Assembly (NCBI GenBank): GCA_022360445.1
Contig: JAKSCV010000108.1
Span: forward strand, 1 to 64,000
Direction of reading: 5' to 3'
Source: Gammaproteobacteria bacterium
GTDB lineage: Bacteria; Pseudomonadota; Gammaproteobacteria; UBA5861
Length of the DNA stretch: 64,000 bases
The notes under the pieces were generated by a model. It had not been told where the DNA came from. It did no database searches and saw only the letters and a list, made by a program, of their open reading frames with translations. The translations under genes and the position numbers were made by a program. Below are positions 28,117 to 36,722 of the stretch, in pieces; position 1 is the stretch's first letter, and each line of letters starts with the position of its first letter.

Positions 28117-29667
28117 ATGGAAAAACCAGAACAACTTATTATTTTTGATACGACCATGCGGGATGGCGAGCAAAGCCCTGGCGCCTCAATGACGTTGGAA
28201 GAAAAGCTGCGTATTGCAACGCTTTTAGAGAAGATGCGTGTGGATGTGATCGAAGCGGGCTTTCCGATAGCGAGCCCGGGCGATTTTGAAGCAGTGAAAG
28301 CCGTTGCCGAGCGAGTCAAAGATAGCACTGTTTGTGCGCTTGCTCGTGTCGCCTATGAAGATATTGATGCCGCTGGGCAGGCCATCAAACCAGCAAATTC
28401 CGGGCGTATCCATACGTTTGTTGCAACCTCAGATATCCATTTAGAGCAAAAACTGCGAATGGACCCAGAGGATGTTCTTAAGCAAGCAGTTGCCGCTGTT
28501 AAACATGCCCGCAAGTACACGGACAATGTTGAGTTTTCACCTGAAGATGCTGGCCGCTCCAATCTTGATTACTTGTGTCGTGTGGTTGAGGCCGTCATCA
28601 GCGCCGGTGCCCGTACCGTGAATATCCCCGACACGGTTGGTTACAATGTGCCTGAGCAATTCGCCGAAAAAATCCGCTACTTGATGAATAACGTGCCTAA
28701 CATCGATAAGGCGGTTGTGTCTATCCATTGTCATAATGATCTGGGATTGGCAGTTGCCAACTCACTGGCTGCAATCCATGTGGGAGCCAGACAAGTTGAA
28801 TGCACGATTAACGGCTTGGGTGAGCGAGCAGGCAATGCTTCGCTAGAGGAAATTGTTATGGCCGTGCGTACACGGCAAGATTACTTTAATGTGGATACCT
28901 GTATTGATACTTCACAAATTGTCCCCTGTTCTAAATTGGTATCGAACATCACAGGTTTTCCCGTACAGCCGAATAAGGCGATTGTAGGAGCGAATGCCTT
29001 TTCACATGAGGCCGGTATTCATCAGGACGGTGTGATTAAAGCGCGGGAAACCTACGAGATCATGCGTGCCCAGGATGTCGGGTGGGATACGAATAAGCTG
29101 GTCTTAGGCAAGCACTCCGGTCGTGCCGCATTAAAGCAACGCCTGGAGGTGCTCGGTGCCCAGTTCAATTCCGCCGGAGACCTGAATGAAACATTTGAGC
29201 GTTTCAAAGCGCTGGCGGACAAAAAACACGAAATTTACGATGAGGACTTAATTGCGCTTATGACGGCGGTCGGAAACGAGTCCGAAGACGAGCATATTCA
29301 ACTTGTGGATTTAAAAGTGACTTCTGAAATGGGAACTCCTCCTGAGGCGTGTGTCAGTTTGAATATCGACGGGGAAACGCAACAGGCCAGCGCTGTGGGT
29401 GATGGTCCGGTGGATGCCACATTCAAAGCGATCGAAAGCTTGATGAACAGCGGTGCCACTTTAAAATTGTACTCAGTCAATGCCATTACCAGCGGAACAG
29501 ATTCGCAAGGTGAAGTGACAACTCGGCTGGCCAAAGATCAGCGTATCGTCAACGGCCTCGGGGCAGATACGGATATTCTGGTCGCGTCAGCGAAGTCTTA
29601 TGTGAATGCGCTCAACAAATTATTGCAGGGAAGTGACCGAGCTCACCCCCAGCTCAGTACGGTTTAA
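28117..29667 (+). CDS. leuA: 2-isopropylmalate synthase
   Basis: Condenses acetyl-CoA with 2-oxoisovalerate, the first leucine-specific step. The 516-residue class I protein has the metal/substrate motif [16 protein letters not shown], the [18 protein letters not shown] His-x-His site, [14 protein letters not shown], and the C-terminal LeuA allosteric domain (about 385-510) for leucine inhibition. I start at ATG 28117 rather than at 28072, because the family begins at EQLIIFDTT. The 200-bp gap after pssA shows no Leu-rich leader peptide. Confidence 0.96.
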   Translation: MEKPEQLIIFDTTMRDGEQSPGASMTLEEKLRIATLLEKMRVDVIEAGFPIASPGDFEAVKAVAERVKDSTVCALARVAYEDIDAAGQAIKPANSGRIHTFVATSDIHLEQKLRMDPEDVLKQAVAAVKHARKYTDNVEFSPEDAGRSNLDYLCRVVEAVISAGARTVNIPDTVGYNVPEQFAEKIRYLMNNVPNIDKAVVSIHCHNDLGLAVANSLAAIHVGARQVECTINGLGERAGNASLEEIVMAVRTRQDYFNVDTCIDTSQIVPCSKLVSNITGFPVQPNKAIVGANAFSHEAGIHQDGVIKARETYEIMRAQDVGWDTNKLVLGKHSGRAALKQRLEVLGAQFNSAGDLNETFERFKALADKKHEIYDEDLIALMTAVGNESEDEHIQLVDLKVTSEMGTPPEACVSLNIDGETQQASAVGDGPVDATFKAIESLMNSGATLKLYSVNAITSGTDSQGEVTTRLAKDQRIVNGLGADTDILVASAKSYVNALNKLLQGSDRAHPQLSTV

Positions 29668-29684
29668 GACCAGGACCCCCGGCC

Positions 29685-30218
29685 TTGGATGAAGCGACTC
29701 GGCGGCATTATCTTGCTCTACTGGAGATTCCCCTATGGGTTGCCCGCGACCAGCATGCAGAGTTGCCGCCTGAAGTTGGAGTGGAACCTGTCAGCGATGA
29801 ACAGGGGTGGGGACTATGCTGTCAAACGATTGATGAACACGTCCTGGGACCACTGGTGCTCTTTGAAATTCAAGCGCCTGATGAGCCCACAACATTAGCT
29901 TTTTTACAGGGAAAACAACGGACACTCCTAACAGCCATGTTATCGAGTATTGGTCAGTTGTTGGATGGCCTCAGCTATGGCACTGCCTCTTTTGCTCCAC
30001 TTGGCTCAACATCGGCATCACTTCCGCCTGAAAAAACGGGTGTTGTCTTCGTTCGGCCCCGTGATCTTGAGAAGCTAGGCGTACCATGTGGAGATGACAT
30101 TATTATAGGGGGGGTGCCTTGTTTAACCTGTTGGCACCCTGCGTATTTACTGGAAAATCCTATGGAAAAGCGCCAGGCGTGGGCTGTTATGCAGCGCTTA
30201 GCCGGTCGTTGTGGATAG
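29685..30218 (+). CDS. putative DNA polymerase III psi subunit (HolD-like)
   Basis: A 177-residue protein encoded just before, and overlapping by 8 bp, rimI. In E. coli and pseudomonads the gene at this place encodes the psi subunit of the clamp loader, which links to SSB through chi. The sequence is poorly conserved, so position is the main argument. The C-terminus (CWHPAYLLENPMEKRQAWAVM) closely resembles the last motif of family-4 uracil-DNA glycosylases. The rest of the protein lacks the FeS Cys set and the GEAPG active-site loop of those enzymes. TTG start at 29685 with AGGA nearby; it is the only in-frame candidate near the leuA end. Confidence 0.55.
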   Translation: MDEATRRHYLALLEIPLWVARDQHAELPPEVGVEPVSDEQGWGLCCQTIDEHVLGPLVLFEIQAPDEPTTLAFLQGKQRTLLTAMLSSIGQLLDGLSYGTASFAPLGSTSASLPPEKTGVVFVRPRDLEKLGVPCGDDIIIGGVPCLTCWHPAYLLENPMEKRQAWAVMQRLAGRCG

Positions 30219-30693
30219 TCACAATGTACAAGTCCGTAAAATGCAGTGGGCTGATTTGCCTTCTGTTTATCGTATCGAACAAGCCAGCTATTCTCACTCC
30301 TGGAGCGAGAAAATGCTTCGGGATAGTCTTCGATCGAATGACTATTGCTTCGTGGCCGAATGGCTGGGTGCCGTTTGTGGTTACCTGATATCTATGTCGG
30401 CTGTGGATGAATTACATCTTCTTAATATCTGTGTCCGGCCTGATGTGCAGCAAAGTGGGTGTGGCAAGCAGTTGCTCGAAGCTCTGTGTTCCAAGGCACA
30501 AGCTTCAGGGATGAGCCTGATTCTCCTCGAAGTCCGCGTCTCAAATACTGCGGCGCAACGGCTATATCAGAACTTTGGGTTTGAATATATCGGAACACGA
30601 AAGAATTATTACCCCGCAACGACTGGGCGTGAAGACGCTCTTGTCATGAAATTGACCTTGTCACCTGAAGTCAATGTGACTCAGTGCCGATAA
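30211..30693 (+). CDS. rimI: ribosomal protein S18 alanine N-acetyltransferase
   Basis: GNAT-family enzyme that acetylates the N-terminal alanine of S18. The 160-residue protein has the acetyl-CoA motif NICVRPDVQQSGCGKQLLEAL, the RVSNTAAQRLYQNFGFEYIGTRKNYYP segment diagnostic of RimI, and DALVMKL at the end. GTG start inside the last codons of the upstream gene, implying coupled translation. Confidence 0.93.
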   Translation: MDSHNVQVRKMQWADLPSVYRIEQASYSHSWSEKMLRDSLRSNDYCFVAEWLGAVCGYLISMSAVDELHLLNICVRPDVQQSGCGKQLLEALCSKAQASGMSLILLEVRVSNTAAQRLYQNFGFEYIGTRKNYYPATTGREDALVMKLTLSPEVNVTQCR

Positions 30694-30860
30694 TAATCCG
30701 AGACATGTGAATCAGAGAACGAGTTTGCGAATTACTTCGCGTAGGGTCTGTGTTCCTTACGATAGTCTTTGTATACAAATTTTTCTGTTCATATTTCATT
30801 GGTTTGTAAATAGATCTGTCGATTTTATTAGCATAGAGTCGTCACAACATTGGATTAATA

Positions 30861-32258
30861 ATGGTCACAGTTCGTTTCTCAAAACACTACTTCAGCTTGC
30901 CTTTTTTATTACTCTGTGCACTTGAGTTTGCCACACTTTACGGCTCTGTATATTTTGCTGCGTTTGTACGTTTCTCTGGTGCTGAATATGAAATACCAGC
31001 AGCTAAATTGTGGCTGACAGCTCTTGTTTTTACAGTAGTGATGGTTATTTGCCTGATCTCGATGGGGCTCTTCCAAACACGCAGCCGTGTTGAAGCTTCC
31101 AGTATTTTGCTTCGGATTATTTTGGGCTACCTTGCTGGTGGTGCAGTTTTGATGTTGATTTTCTACAGCATTCCCTCGCTAAACCCCGGTCGAGGCGTTT
31201 TATTACTCTCGACGATGATCTCTTTCTTTGTGATTGGTACTTTGCATCCGGTATTTTTTAGTCTAGTTGATGAAGAGCTGCTGAAAAGAAAAGTACTGGT
31301 GTTTGGTTCTGGGGATCGGGCTAAAAGCCTGGAACGCTATATGCGGCGTAAGTCGGACCGCCGAGGGTTCGAAATCGTCGGCTATGTTCAAGCCAATGAA
31401 AATGAAACAGCAATCGAAGAAGACAAGCGTTTAAGCGTGGGTGATCAACTTTATCAATATATTTTCAACCGAGGTATTCAAGAAGTTGTCATTGCCCCAG
31501 ATGACATGCGTGGCGGCCTGCCAGTTGAAGAGCTATTGTCTTGCAAAATGAGTGGTATCAACGTGCTGGATATTCAAAAGTTCATCGAGCGGGAAGCGCG
31601 CAAAATTGAAGTCGAAATCTTGCAACCCGGCTGGCTACTGTTTGATGATGGTTTTAAAACGCACGCAGTTTATGGTTTTTTTAAACGTGCTTTTGATCTT
31701 TTTGCCAGCTTTCTACTGCTCTCGGTTACGTGGCCGTTTATGCTGGCAACAGCCATTGCCATCAGTATTGAAGAGGGTTTTAAATCCCCCAAGTTTTATA
31801 AGCAAGTCCGCGTGGGACTCAATGGCGAACCCTTTAAAGTGATTAAATTCAGAAGCATGCGTGTCGATGCTGAAAGCGATGGCAAAGCTCGTTGGGCAAC
31901 AAAAAATGACAACCGGATCACCCGCGTGGGTGACTTTATTCGTAAAACCCGGCTGGATGAGTTGCCACAAATTTTCAATGTCCTCAAGGGCGAAATGAGC
32001 TTCATTGGGCCGCGGCCGGAACGCCCTGAGTTTGTCGCAAGGCTCAGAGAATTCATCCCGCTGTATGATGATCGACACCGCGTAAAACCGGGAATTACCG
32101 GCTGGGCACAACTGAAATACCCGTACGGCGCGTCAGACCAGGATGCCATTCAAAAACAAAAATACGACCTTTACTACACTAAAAACTGGTCTCTTTTGCT
32201 CGACGTGCTGATCTTAATGCAAACCGTCGAAGTCGTCCTATTTGGTAAAGGCCGCTAA
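30861..32258 (+). CDS. PEP-CTERM/XrtA-locus-type sugar transferase (EpsB-like)
   Basis: A 465-residue polyprenyl-phosphate glycosyl-1-phosphate transferase expected to start an exopolysaccharide repeat unit on undecaprenyl phosphate. Four to five N-terminal helices (about 10-125) are followed by a CoA-binding-like Rossmann domain (VLVFGSGDRAKSLERY). Next comes the LQPGWLLFDDGF segment typical of the TIGR03013-like subfamily. The bacterial sugar transferase domain has a helix at about 278-300, KVIKFRSMRVDAE, TRLDELPQIFNVLKGEMSFIGPRPERPEF and KPGITGWAQL. No other polysaccharide or exosortase genes are next to it. The 167-bp upstream gap probably carries its promoter. Confidence 0.88.
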   Translation: MVTVRFSKHYFSLPFLLLCALEFATLYGSVYFAAFVRFSGAEYEIPAAKLWLTALVFTVVMVICLISMGLFQTRSRVEASSILLRIILGYLAGGAVLMLIFYSIPSLNPGRGVLLLSTMISFFVIGTLHPVFFSLVDEELLKRKVLVFGSGDRAKSLERYMRRKSDRRGFEIVGYVQANENETAIEEDKRLSVGDQLYQYIFNRGIQEVVIAPDDMRGGLPVEELLSCKMSGINVLDIQKFIEREARKIEVEILQPGWLLFDDGFKTHAVYGFFKRAFDLFASFLLLSVTWPFMLATAIAISIEEGFKSPKFYKQVRVGLNGEPFKVIKFRSMRVDAESDGKARWATKNDNRITRVGDFIRKTRLDELPQIFNVLKGEMSFIGPRPERPEFVARLREFIPLYDDRHRVKPGITGWAQLKYPYGASDQDAIQKQKYDLYYTKNWSLLLDVLILMQTVEVVLFGKGR

Positions 32259-32286
32259 CAAAAGCACCATTTCCTGTTTCTGCTAC

Positions 32287-32344
32287 TGCCTGATTGCGTT
32301 ATCCTTTACCTGAAATTTCACAGGACCAGGGACGCAGTCAGGTA
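32287..32344 (+). other. two-tier RNA hairpin in intergenic region
   Basis: Bases 32287-32299 pair with 32332-32344 in 13 consecutive pairs, two of them G-U. An inner stem CCTG/CAGG (32309-32312 with 32321-32324) closes an 8-nt loop. It lies between the sugar transferase and ligase genes, with no T-tract, so it is not an intrinsic terminator. It could be a small RNA or a leader structure for the ligase mRNA. Confidence 0.35.
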
Positions 32345-32414
32345 TGCATGAAATCCATCGAAATACCCCTGTGCCCCGGTTGTAACACATTTATTCAATA
32401 TTAAGGGGACTATC

Positions 32415-33923
32415 ATGGGGTTATATGACTACACCCTATACAGCGTTTTCGAGCGGAATGCCAAAGTGCATGGCAACCGGGACGCTTGGGTATGTGGGGA
32501 ACAGCGGCTCACACACAAGCAATATCTCGAAGAAGTCAACAAGCTCGCCAAAGGCTTATTGGAGCAAGGTATAAAAAAGGGCGACCGGATTGGCATACTG
32601 GCCCAGAACTCCATCGAATACGCCTTACTCTACGGCGCTTGTGCCCAAACCGGCACCATTTTATTACCGGTCAATTGGCGTTTACAGGCAGAGGAAATCG
32701 AATACATCATCGGTGATGCTACTCCTACCATCATGTGTGCTGGAGAAGAGTTCCAGGAGCAGGTGAGCGCCCTGGCTGAAAAGAACAATCTCACTGGTAA
32801 GTGCTATGCCATTGGTGAGGCCAAAAGCGGCTTCAAACCTTTCAGCAGCCTGCTGGATAACGATGGTGAATGTCCGGCAATTGATGTTGCCGCCACAGAT
32901 GATTACCTCATCATCCACACCGCCGCAGTGGGCGGCCACCCACGGGGTGCCACTTTATCCCACCAGGGTCTGATCGTCTCCAACCTCCAGTCAACCGCTT
33001 ACTGGCACTTCAGCCCAGACGATTGTCACCTCATTCTCTTGCCACTTTTTCATCTTGCCGGCTTGGGTATGATGCTTTCTGTCAACCATGCAGGTGGGAG
33101 AAACGTCATCATGGCGAAGTTTGAGCCCGATACTGTGCTCAACCTCATCGAACAAGAAAAAGTCTCGGCCTTTGGCACCTTCCCACCCATTCTGCAAACC
33201 CTCTTGGATCTTAATGAAAAGCTCAAGCGAGACATCTCCAGCCTGCGGGCACTGAGCGGATTAGAGCCTCCAGAAGTGGTTAAAAAATACGAAGAACTGA
33301 CTGGTGGTACCTTCTGGACGGCGTTTGGGCAAACAGAAACCTCGGGCTTTGTCACCCGCGCCCCCTATTTTGAGCGCCCCGGATCCGCAGGTACGCCCAG
33401 CATTGCCGCTGAAGTGGAAATCATGGACGAAGAAGGCAACATCCTGCCACCAGGACAAACAGGTGAAATCGTTGTACGCGGCCCCATGGTCTTTAAAGGC
33501 TACTGGAACCTGCCTGAAGATAATGCACATACCTTTCGGTTTGGCTGGCACCACACCGGTGACAAAGGCAAATTTGATGAAGACGGTTACCTTTTCTACA
33601 TGGGCCGAATGCCAGAAAAAGAACTCATCAAACCCGGTGGTGAAAACGTTTACCCGGCTGAAGTCGAGCAAACCCTGTGCGAGCACGCATTAGTCAAAGA
33701 AGCCTCTGTGATCGGCGTGCCCGACAGCAAATGGGGAGAAGCCATTAAAGCCATTTGTGTCCTGGAAGCCGGCGCTACACTGGACAAAGCGGAACTCATT
33801 GAGTTCGTTGCCAGCAAAATTGCCCGCTACAAAAAGCCTCACCATGTGGAATACGTCGAGGCCTTGCCCAAGCTTGAAGATGGTGAAATTGATCGGGATA
33901 AAGTCAAAGCCGAACACGGGTAA
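32415..33923 (+). CDS. AMP-dependent acyl-CoA ligase-like protein with altered ATP and Lys motifs
   Basis: A 502-residue member of the ANL (adenylate-forming) superfamily. Conserved parts include FGQTETSG, HHTGDKGKFDEDGYLFYMGR and KPGGENVYPAEVE. Two core motifs differ from canonical enzymes. The ATP loop reads TAAVGGHPRG at 169-178 instead of TSGTTGxPKG. The C-terminal catalytic Lys of the GKI motif is Glu491 (GEIDR). Related sequences with these changes occur as a subfamily annotated as fatty-acid ligases, so activity is possible but unproven. An AAGGGG site precedes the ATG. A tatD gene follows after a hairpin. Confidence 0.8.
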   Translation: MGLYDYTLYSVFERNAKVHGNRDAWVCGEQRLTHKQYLEEVNKLAKGLLEQGIKKGDRIGILAQNSIEYALLYGACAQTGTILLPVNWRLQAEEIEYIIGDATPTIMCAGEEFQEQVSALAEKNNLTGKCYAIGEAKSGFKPFSSLLDNDGECPAIDVAATDDYLIIHTAAVGGHPRGATLSHQGLIVSNLQSTAYWHFSPDDCHLILLPLFHLAGLGMMLSVNHAGGRNVIMAKFEPDTVLNLIEQEKVSAFGTFPPILQTLLDLNEKLKRDISSLRALSGLEPPEVVKKYEELTGGTFWTAFGQTETSGFVTRAPYFERPGSAGTPSIAAEVEIMDEEGNILPPGQTGEIVVRGPMVFKGYWNLPEDNAHTFRFGWHHTGDKGKFDEDGYLFYMGRMPEKELIKPGGENVYPAEVEQTLCEHALVKEASVIGVPDSKWGEAIKAICVLEAGATLDKAELIEFVASKIARYKKPHHVEYVEALPKLEDGEIDRDKVKAEHG

Positions 33924-33936
33924 TCGGGTTCAGGAG

Positions 33937-33956
33937 CTGCCTTCGCGAGAAGGCAG
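33937..33956 (+). other. hairpin with GCGA tetraloop
   Basis: CTGCCTTC and GAAGGCAG form a perfect 8-bp stem closed by GCGA, a GNRA-type tetraloop, between the ligase stop and the tatD start. No T-tract follows. It may stabilise or end the upstream mRNA, or limit tatD translation. Confidence 0.4.
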
Positions 33957-33965
33957 TCAACCCTT

Positions 33966-34736
33966 GTGAGACTAATCGATTCCCACGTTCACCTGGATGA
34001 CCCACGGTTCGATCCGGACCGGGAGGTTGTAATACAGCGTGCCAGAGCTGCTGGCATCATTGCCCAAATCATTCCCGGTGTGACCGAATCCCGTTGCGAA
34101 ACCGCCCGCCAGATTGCACGACAACATAGCGATATTTTTGTTGCCTACGGTCTGCATCCTATGTTCATGGTTGAGCACCAAGCCGATCACCTGGACGCCC
34201 TGCGTGAGCGTGTGGCACAGTACAAACCGGTTGCCATCGGTGAATGCGGACTGGACTTCTACGGTGGGGATGAAGACAAAACCGCGCAAATTGACTACTT
34301 TCAGGCACAAATTGAAATCGCCTGCACGCATGACCTCCCACTTATACTCCATGTGCGCAAAGCGCTGGACCAAGTAACGGCTATTCTTGCCGCCAGTGGT
34401 CACCACAAAGGCGTGCTGCACAGCTTTAGCGGCAGCGAACAGCAGGCCAAGCGACTCTTGGATTTGGGCTACCATATCAGCCTGGGTGGGCCTGTTACCT
34501 ACTCACGGGCTAAACGTCTGCGCCGGCTTATTACGGTCCTCCCGCTGGACGCTCTCCTGCTGGAGACCGACGCCCCGGACCAACCCGGTAGTTTGCACCA
34601 AGGCCAGCGGAATGAGCCGGCCTACCTGAGCGAAGTCCTCAACACATTTTCCCAGCTGCGCAAACAAACACCCGAAACGATTGCCGCTGCGACGACCCAA
34701 AACGCCATTGAGCTATTCCAACTGCCTACATTTTAA
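33966..34736 (+). CDS. TatD-family metal-dependent hydrolase (putative deoxyribonuclease)
   Basis: A 256-residue TIM-barrel hydrolase of the TatD/YjjV group. Metal ligands are visible as DSHVHLDD at the N-terminus, GECGLDFY, the His in LILHVRKA, HSFSG and the Asp in LLETDAPDQ. The family acts as 3'-5' DNA exonuclease or in D-aminoacyl-tRNA handling, depending on member. GTG start at 33966; an AGAAGG ribosome site lies within the preceding hairpin. The gene is probably co-transcribed with the ligase. Confidence 0.9.
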   Translation: MRLIDSHVHLDDPRFDPDREVVIQRARAAGIIAQIIPGVTESRCETARQIARQHSDIFVAYGLHPMFMVEHQADHLDALRERVAQYKPVAIGECGLDFYGGDEDKTAQIDYFQAQIEIACTHDLPLILHVRKALDQVTAILAASGHHKGVLHSFSGSEQQAKRLLDLGYHISLGGPVTYSRAKRLRRLITVLPLDALLLETDAPDQPGSLHQGQRNEPAYLSEVLNTFSQLRKQTPETIAAATTQNAIELFQLPTF

Positions 34737-34842
34737 AGCCGGGCCGAAAACCACAGTGTTTTGGGATGGTACCGACGAGCTGGTTGACTTGATCATCAAC
34801 TTTCAAAGTGAGAGGGTCAATCAACGGACATGTTAGTACCGA

Positions 34843-34863
34843 TTTTATCAACAGTTGATAAAA
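34843..34863. repeat. perfect 10-1-10 inverted repeat
   Basis: TTTTATCAAC-A-GTTGATAAAA. It lies in a stretch without genes (34737-35003), downstream of tatD and downstream of the broken DUF302 gene on the opposite strand. The A-rich/T-rich ends would allow a bidirectional terminator, though the stem is AT-rich. An operator is the alternative. Nothing else is recognised in that stretch. Confidence 0.45.
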
Positions 34864-35003
34864 CCGTGTTCAGGTGGCGGGCCCCGGCAGCTCTCTTGTT
34901 CGAGGACCTTTTCAAGTCAGTCAGACTTCAACTTTTCGCCTATGGTACAAATAGACAAAAGGTGACTTGGTTGATGTTAGTTTGGCTTGATAGGAATATG
35001 GAT

Positions 35004-35390
35004 TTAGACGTCTAACCGTTCTCGAATGCCTTCCAGCTTGGCTTTGACTGCTGTGGCCAGAGGTCGTGAATACCGGGTTGTTGGGCAAGGCCCAGCACGG
35101 CTTGGGGGGGCATAAAGGCAATAGTAACGGTGGTGTCTTCCTCTTCTTGTATAACCACATGACATGGCAACAGCAAGCCAATGTCGGGCTCGGCCGACAG
35201 GGCTTTAAGCTCAGGGTTGCAGGCCCCCAGAATGATGTAAGGGCGTTTCTCTATCCCCAGTTTCTTTTTTTAACGTGGCTTTTACGTCAATTTCCGTCAG
35301 TACACCGAAGCCTTCTTTCGATAATTCTTCGGTGATTCACTTGATCGTATCTTCATAGCGACCTTTAAATGTTGTCGTAAATCCGTACAT
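35004..35390 (-). pseudogene. DUF302-family protein, broken by a stop and two frameshifts
   Basis: Translating the minus strand from ATG 35390 gives a DUF302 start (MYGFTTTFKGRYEDTIK), then an in-frame TGA at 35339-35337. The protein continues with ITEELSKEGFGVLTEIDVKATL. At a run of seven A (plus-strand T, 35265-35271) the frame shifts to KRPYIILGACNPELKALS and the characteristic LLLPCHVVIQEE and TIAFMPPQAVLGL segments. Near 35055-35065 a second shift is needed to reach KAKLEGIRERLDV and the TAA at 35004. The whole family-length protein (about 128 residues) is thus recognisable in three pieces. A GGAGAG site precedes the ATG. DUF302 proteins have no firmly known role. Confidence 0.85.
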
Positions 35391-35595
35391 GGGTCTCTCC
35401 AAAAGCAGAATAAGTTGAGTAATACTATAAAAGTTACCACAACACCCAAAACAGAGGCAGCTGAGTCGGTGTCCAGACTCCCTGGTTTCGCCAAGCGCTG
35501 AAATCTTCAATCGGTCAGCAGGGTGTGTTGTGGCTATTTTGGCCTTGTTTTTTCTGGCTAAGTTATGATTTACACACAAGATGAGGGGCTCACCA

Positions 35596-36690
35596 ATGAA
35601 ACGGAGCAACCGATATCTAACGTTTGTTTTTACAGCGTTTATTGCCATATTGGCGTCTTGCGGTAGCGAGTCGACTCGCGAGGAAGCAAGCACCGTCAGT
35701 GAATCGGCCTTAAGTCCCGATTGCTTTATCGAACACCCGGAGAATCCGATTATCACCTCCGGTGACTTTTCTGCCGAGCTGTCTCTTACACAGTCCACCT
35801 GGAATGACCCGCACGTGATTAAAGAAGGCAATACCTACTACATGTATGCCTCTTCTGATGATCACTTTAACCACGACATAAAAATTTACCGTCTGTCATC
35901 AATGGACGGTATTCAATGGCAGCCGGATCCGGCACATCCTGTTTTGGGAAAAAGTCCGGGCGAATGGGATAGTCAAAGTACAGAAACCCCGGCAGTTATC
36001 AAGCTAGCGGACACATACCATATGTTTTGGACCGGCTACGCCGATTACACAAACGTTACCGATTTCAAAATCGGACACGCCACATCTCTTGATGGGGTTA
36101 CCTGGGTTAAAGATGAAAACTTTTTAATTGGCCCCTCGGCCCCGCACGCGGACCCTAACTTTGAGTTTGACCAGTATGTCGTGGCCGAGCCGGCGCCTGT
36201 CGTTTTCAACGGTATGATCTACCTGTACTTTTCTGCATTGGGGATCAATGCCGAGTTGGGAAAAACCCAGCAAGTGATTGGAGTCATCACTTCAAGTGAC
36301 GGGATTCATTGGACCGCGCCACAGCCTGCGATTATTCCCGATCAGTCGCTTTATCCAAGAGAAAGCCCCGAATACTACAAAGGCTACTCAACACCACACG
36401 CCCTTGTGCTTGATCAACAAATTCATCTTTTTTTTGACGTTATTCGCACTAACGAGGCTGATACATTGTTCAGCCAGCAAAAAATTCATCATGCGGTCTC
36501 CGCAAATGGGATAAATGGCTGGCAACAGGATGAAAAAGCGATCATCGATTATCGCGATGCGGCATGGACTGAAGATGAAGTACGATCCCCTGCCGCTTAC
36601 CTCGAAGGAGACCAGCTATTACTGTGGTACGCTGGGCATTCTCTGTCCCCCGTATCTTTGGGAATTGGACTTGCCACGTGCCTGCGATAA
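35596..36690 (+). CDS. lipoprotein with GH43-like beta-propeller
   Basis: A 364-residue predicted lipoprotein. A signal peptide ends in the lipobox ILASC (Cys near residue 21). The rest has glycosidase-like five-bladed-propeller repeats: NPIITSGD, TWNDPHVIKEGNTYYMYASS, ETPAVIKLADTYHMFWTGY, VAEPAPVVFNGMIYLYFSA, STPHALVLDQQIHLFFD and VRSPAAYLEGDQLLLWYAG. The spacing matches GH43/GH130-type folds, and the first blade Asp in NDPHVI could be catalytic. The substrate is unknown. An earlier in-frame ATG at 35581 exists, but the GAGGGG site favours 35596. No carbohydrate-use genes flank it. Confidence 0.72.
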   Translation: MKRSNRYLTFVFTAFIAILASCGSESTREEASTVSESALSPDCFIEHPENPIITSGDFSAELSLTQSTWNDPHVIKEGNTYYMYASSDDHFNHDIKIYRLSSMDGIQWQPDPAHPVLGKSPGEWDSQSTETPAVIKLADTYHMFWTGYADYTNVTDFKIGHATSLDGVTWVKDENFLIGPSAPHADPNFEFDQYVVAEPAPVVFNGMIYLYFSALGINAELGKTQQVIGVITSSDGIHWTAPQPAIIPDQSLYPRESPEYYKGYSTPHALVLDQQIHLFFDVIRTNEADTLFSQQKIHHAVSANGINGWQQDEKAIIDYRDAAWTEDEVRSPAAYLEGDQLLLWYAGHSLSPVSLGIGLATCLR

Positions 36691-36722
36691 CAGTCAGCTT
36701 AATCTAAACCGTTTATTTTACC

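Noticed and set aside
34830-35335. Several short plus-strand ORFs around the DUF302 remnant
   Set aside because: The minus-strand translation gives a recognisable DUF302 domain in three pieces, so the plus-strand frames are antisense noise.
35581-35595. Earlier ATG for the GH43-like lipoprotein
   Set aside because: Starting there puts charged residues before the signal peptide, and the GAGGGG ribosome site fits the ATG at 35596 better.
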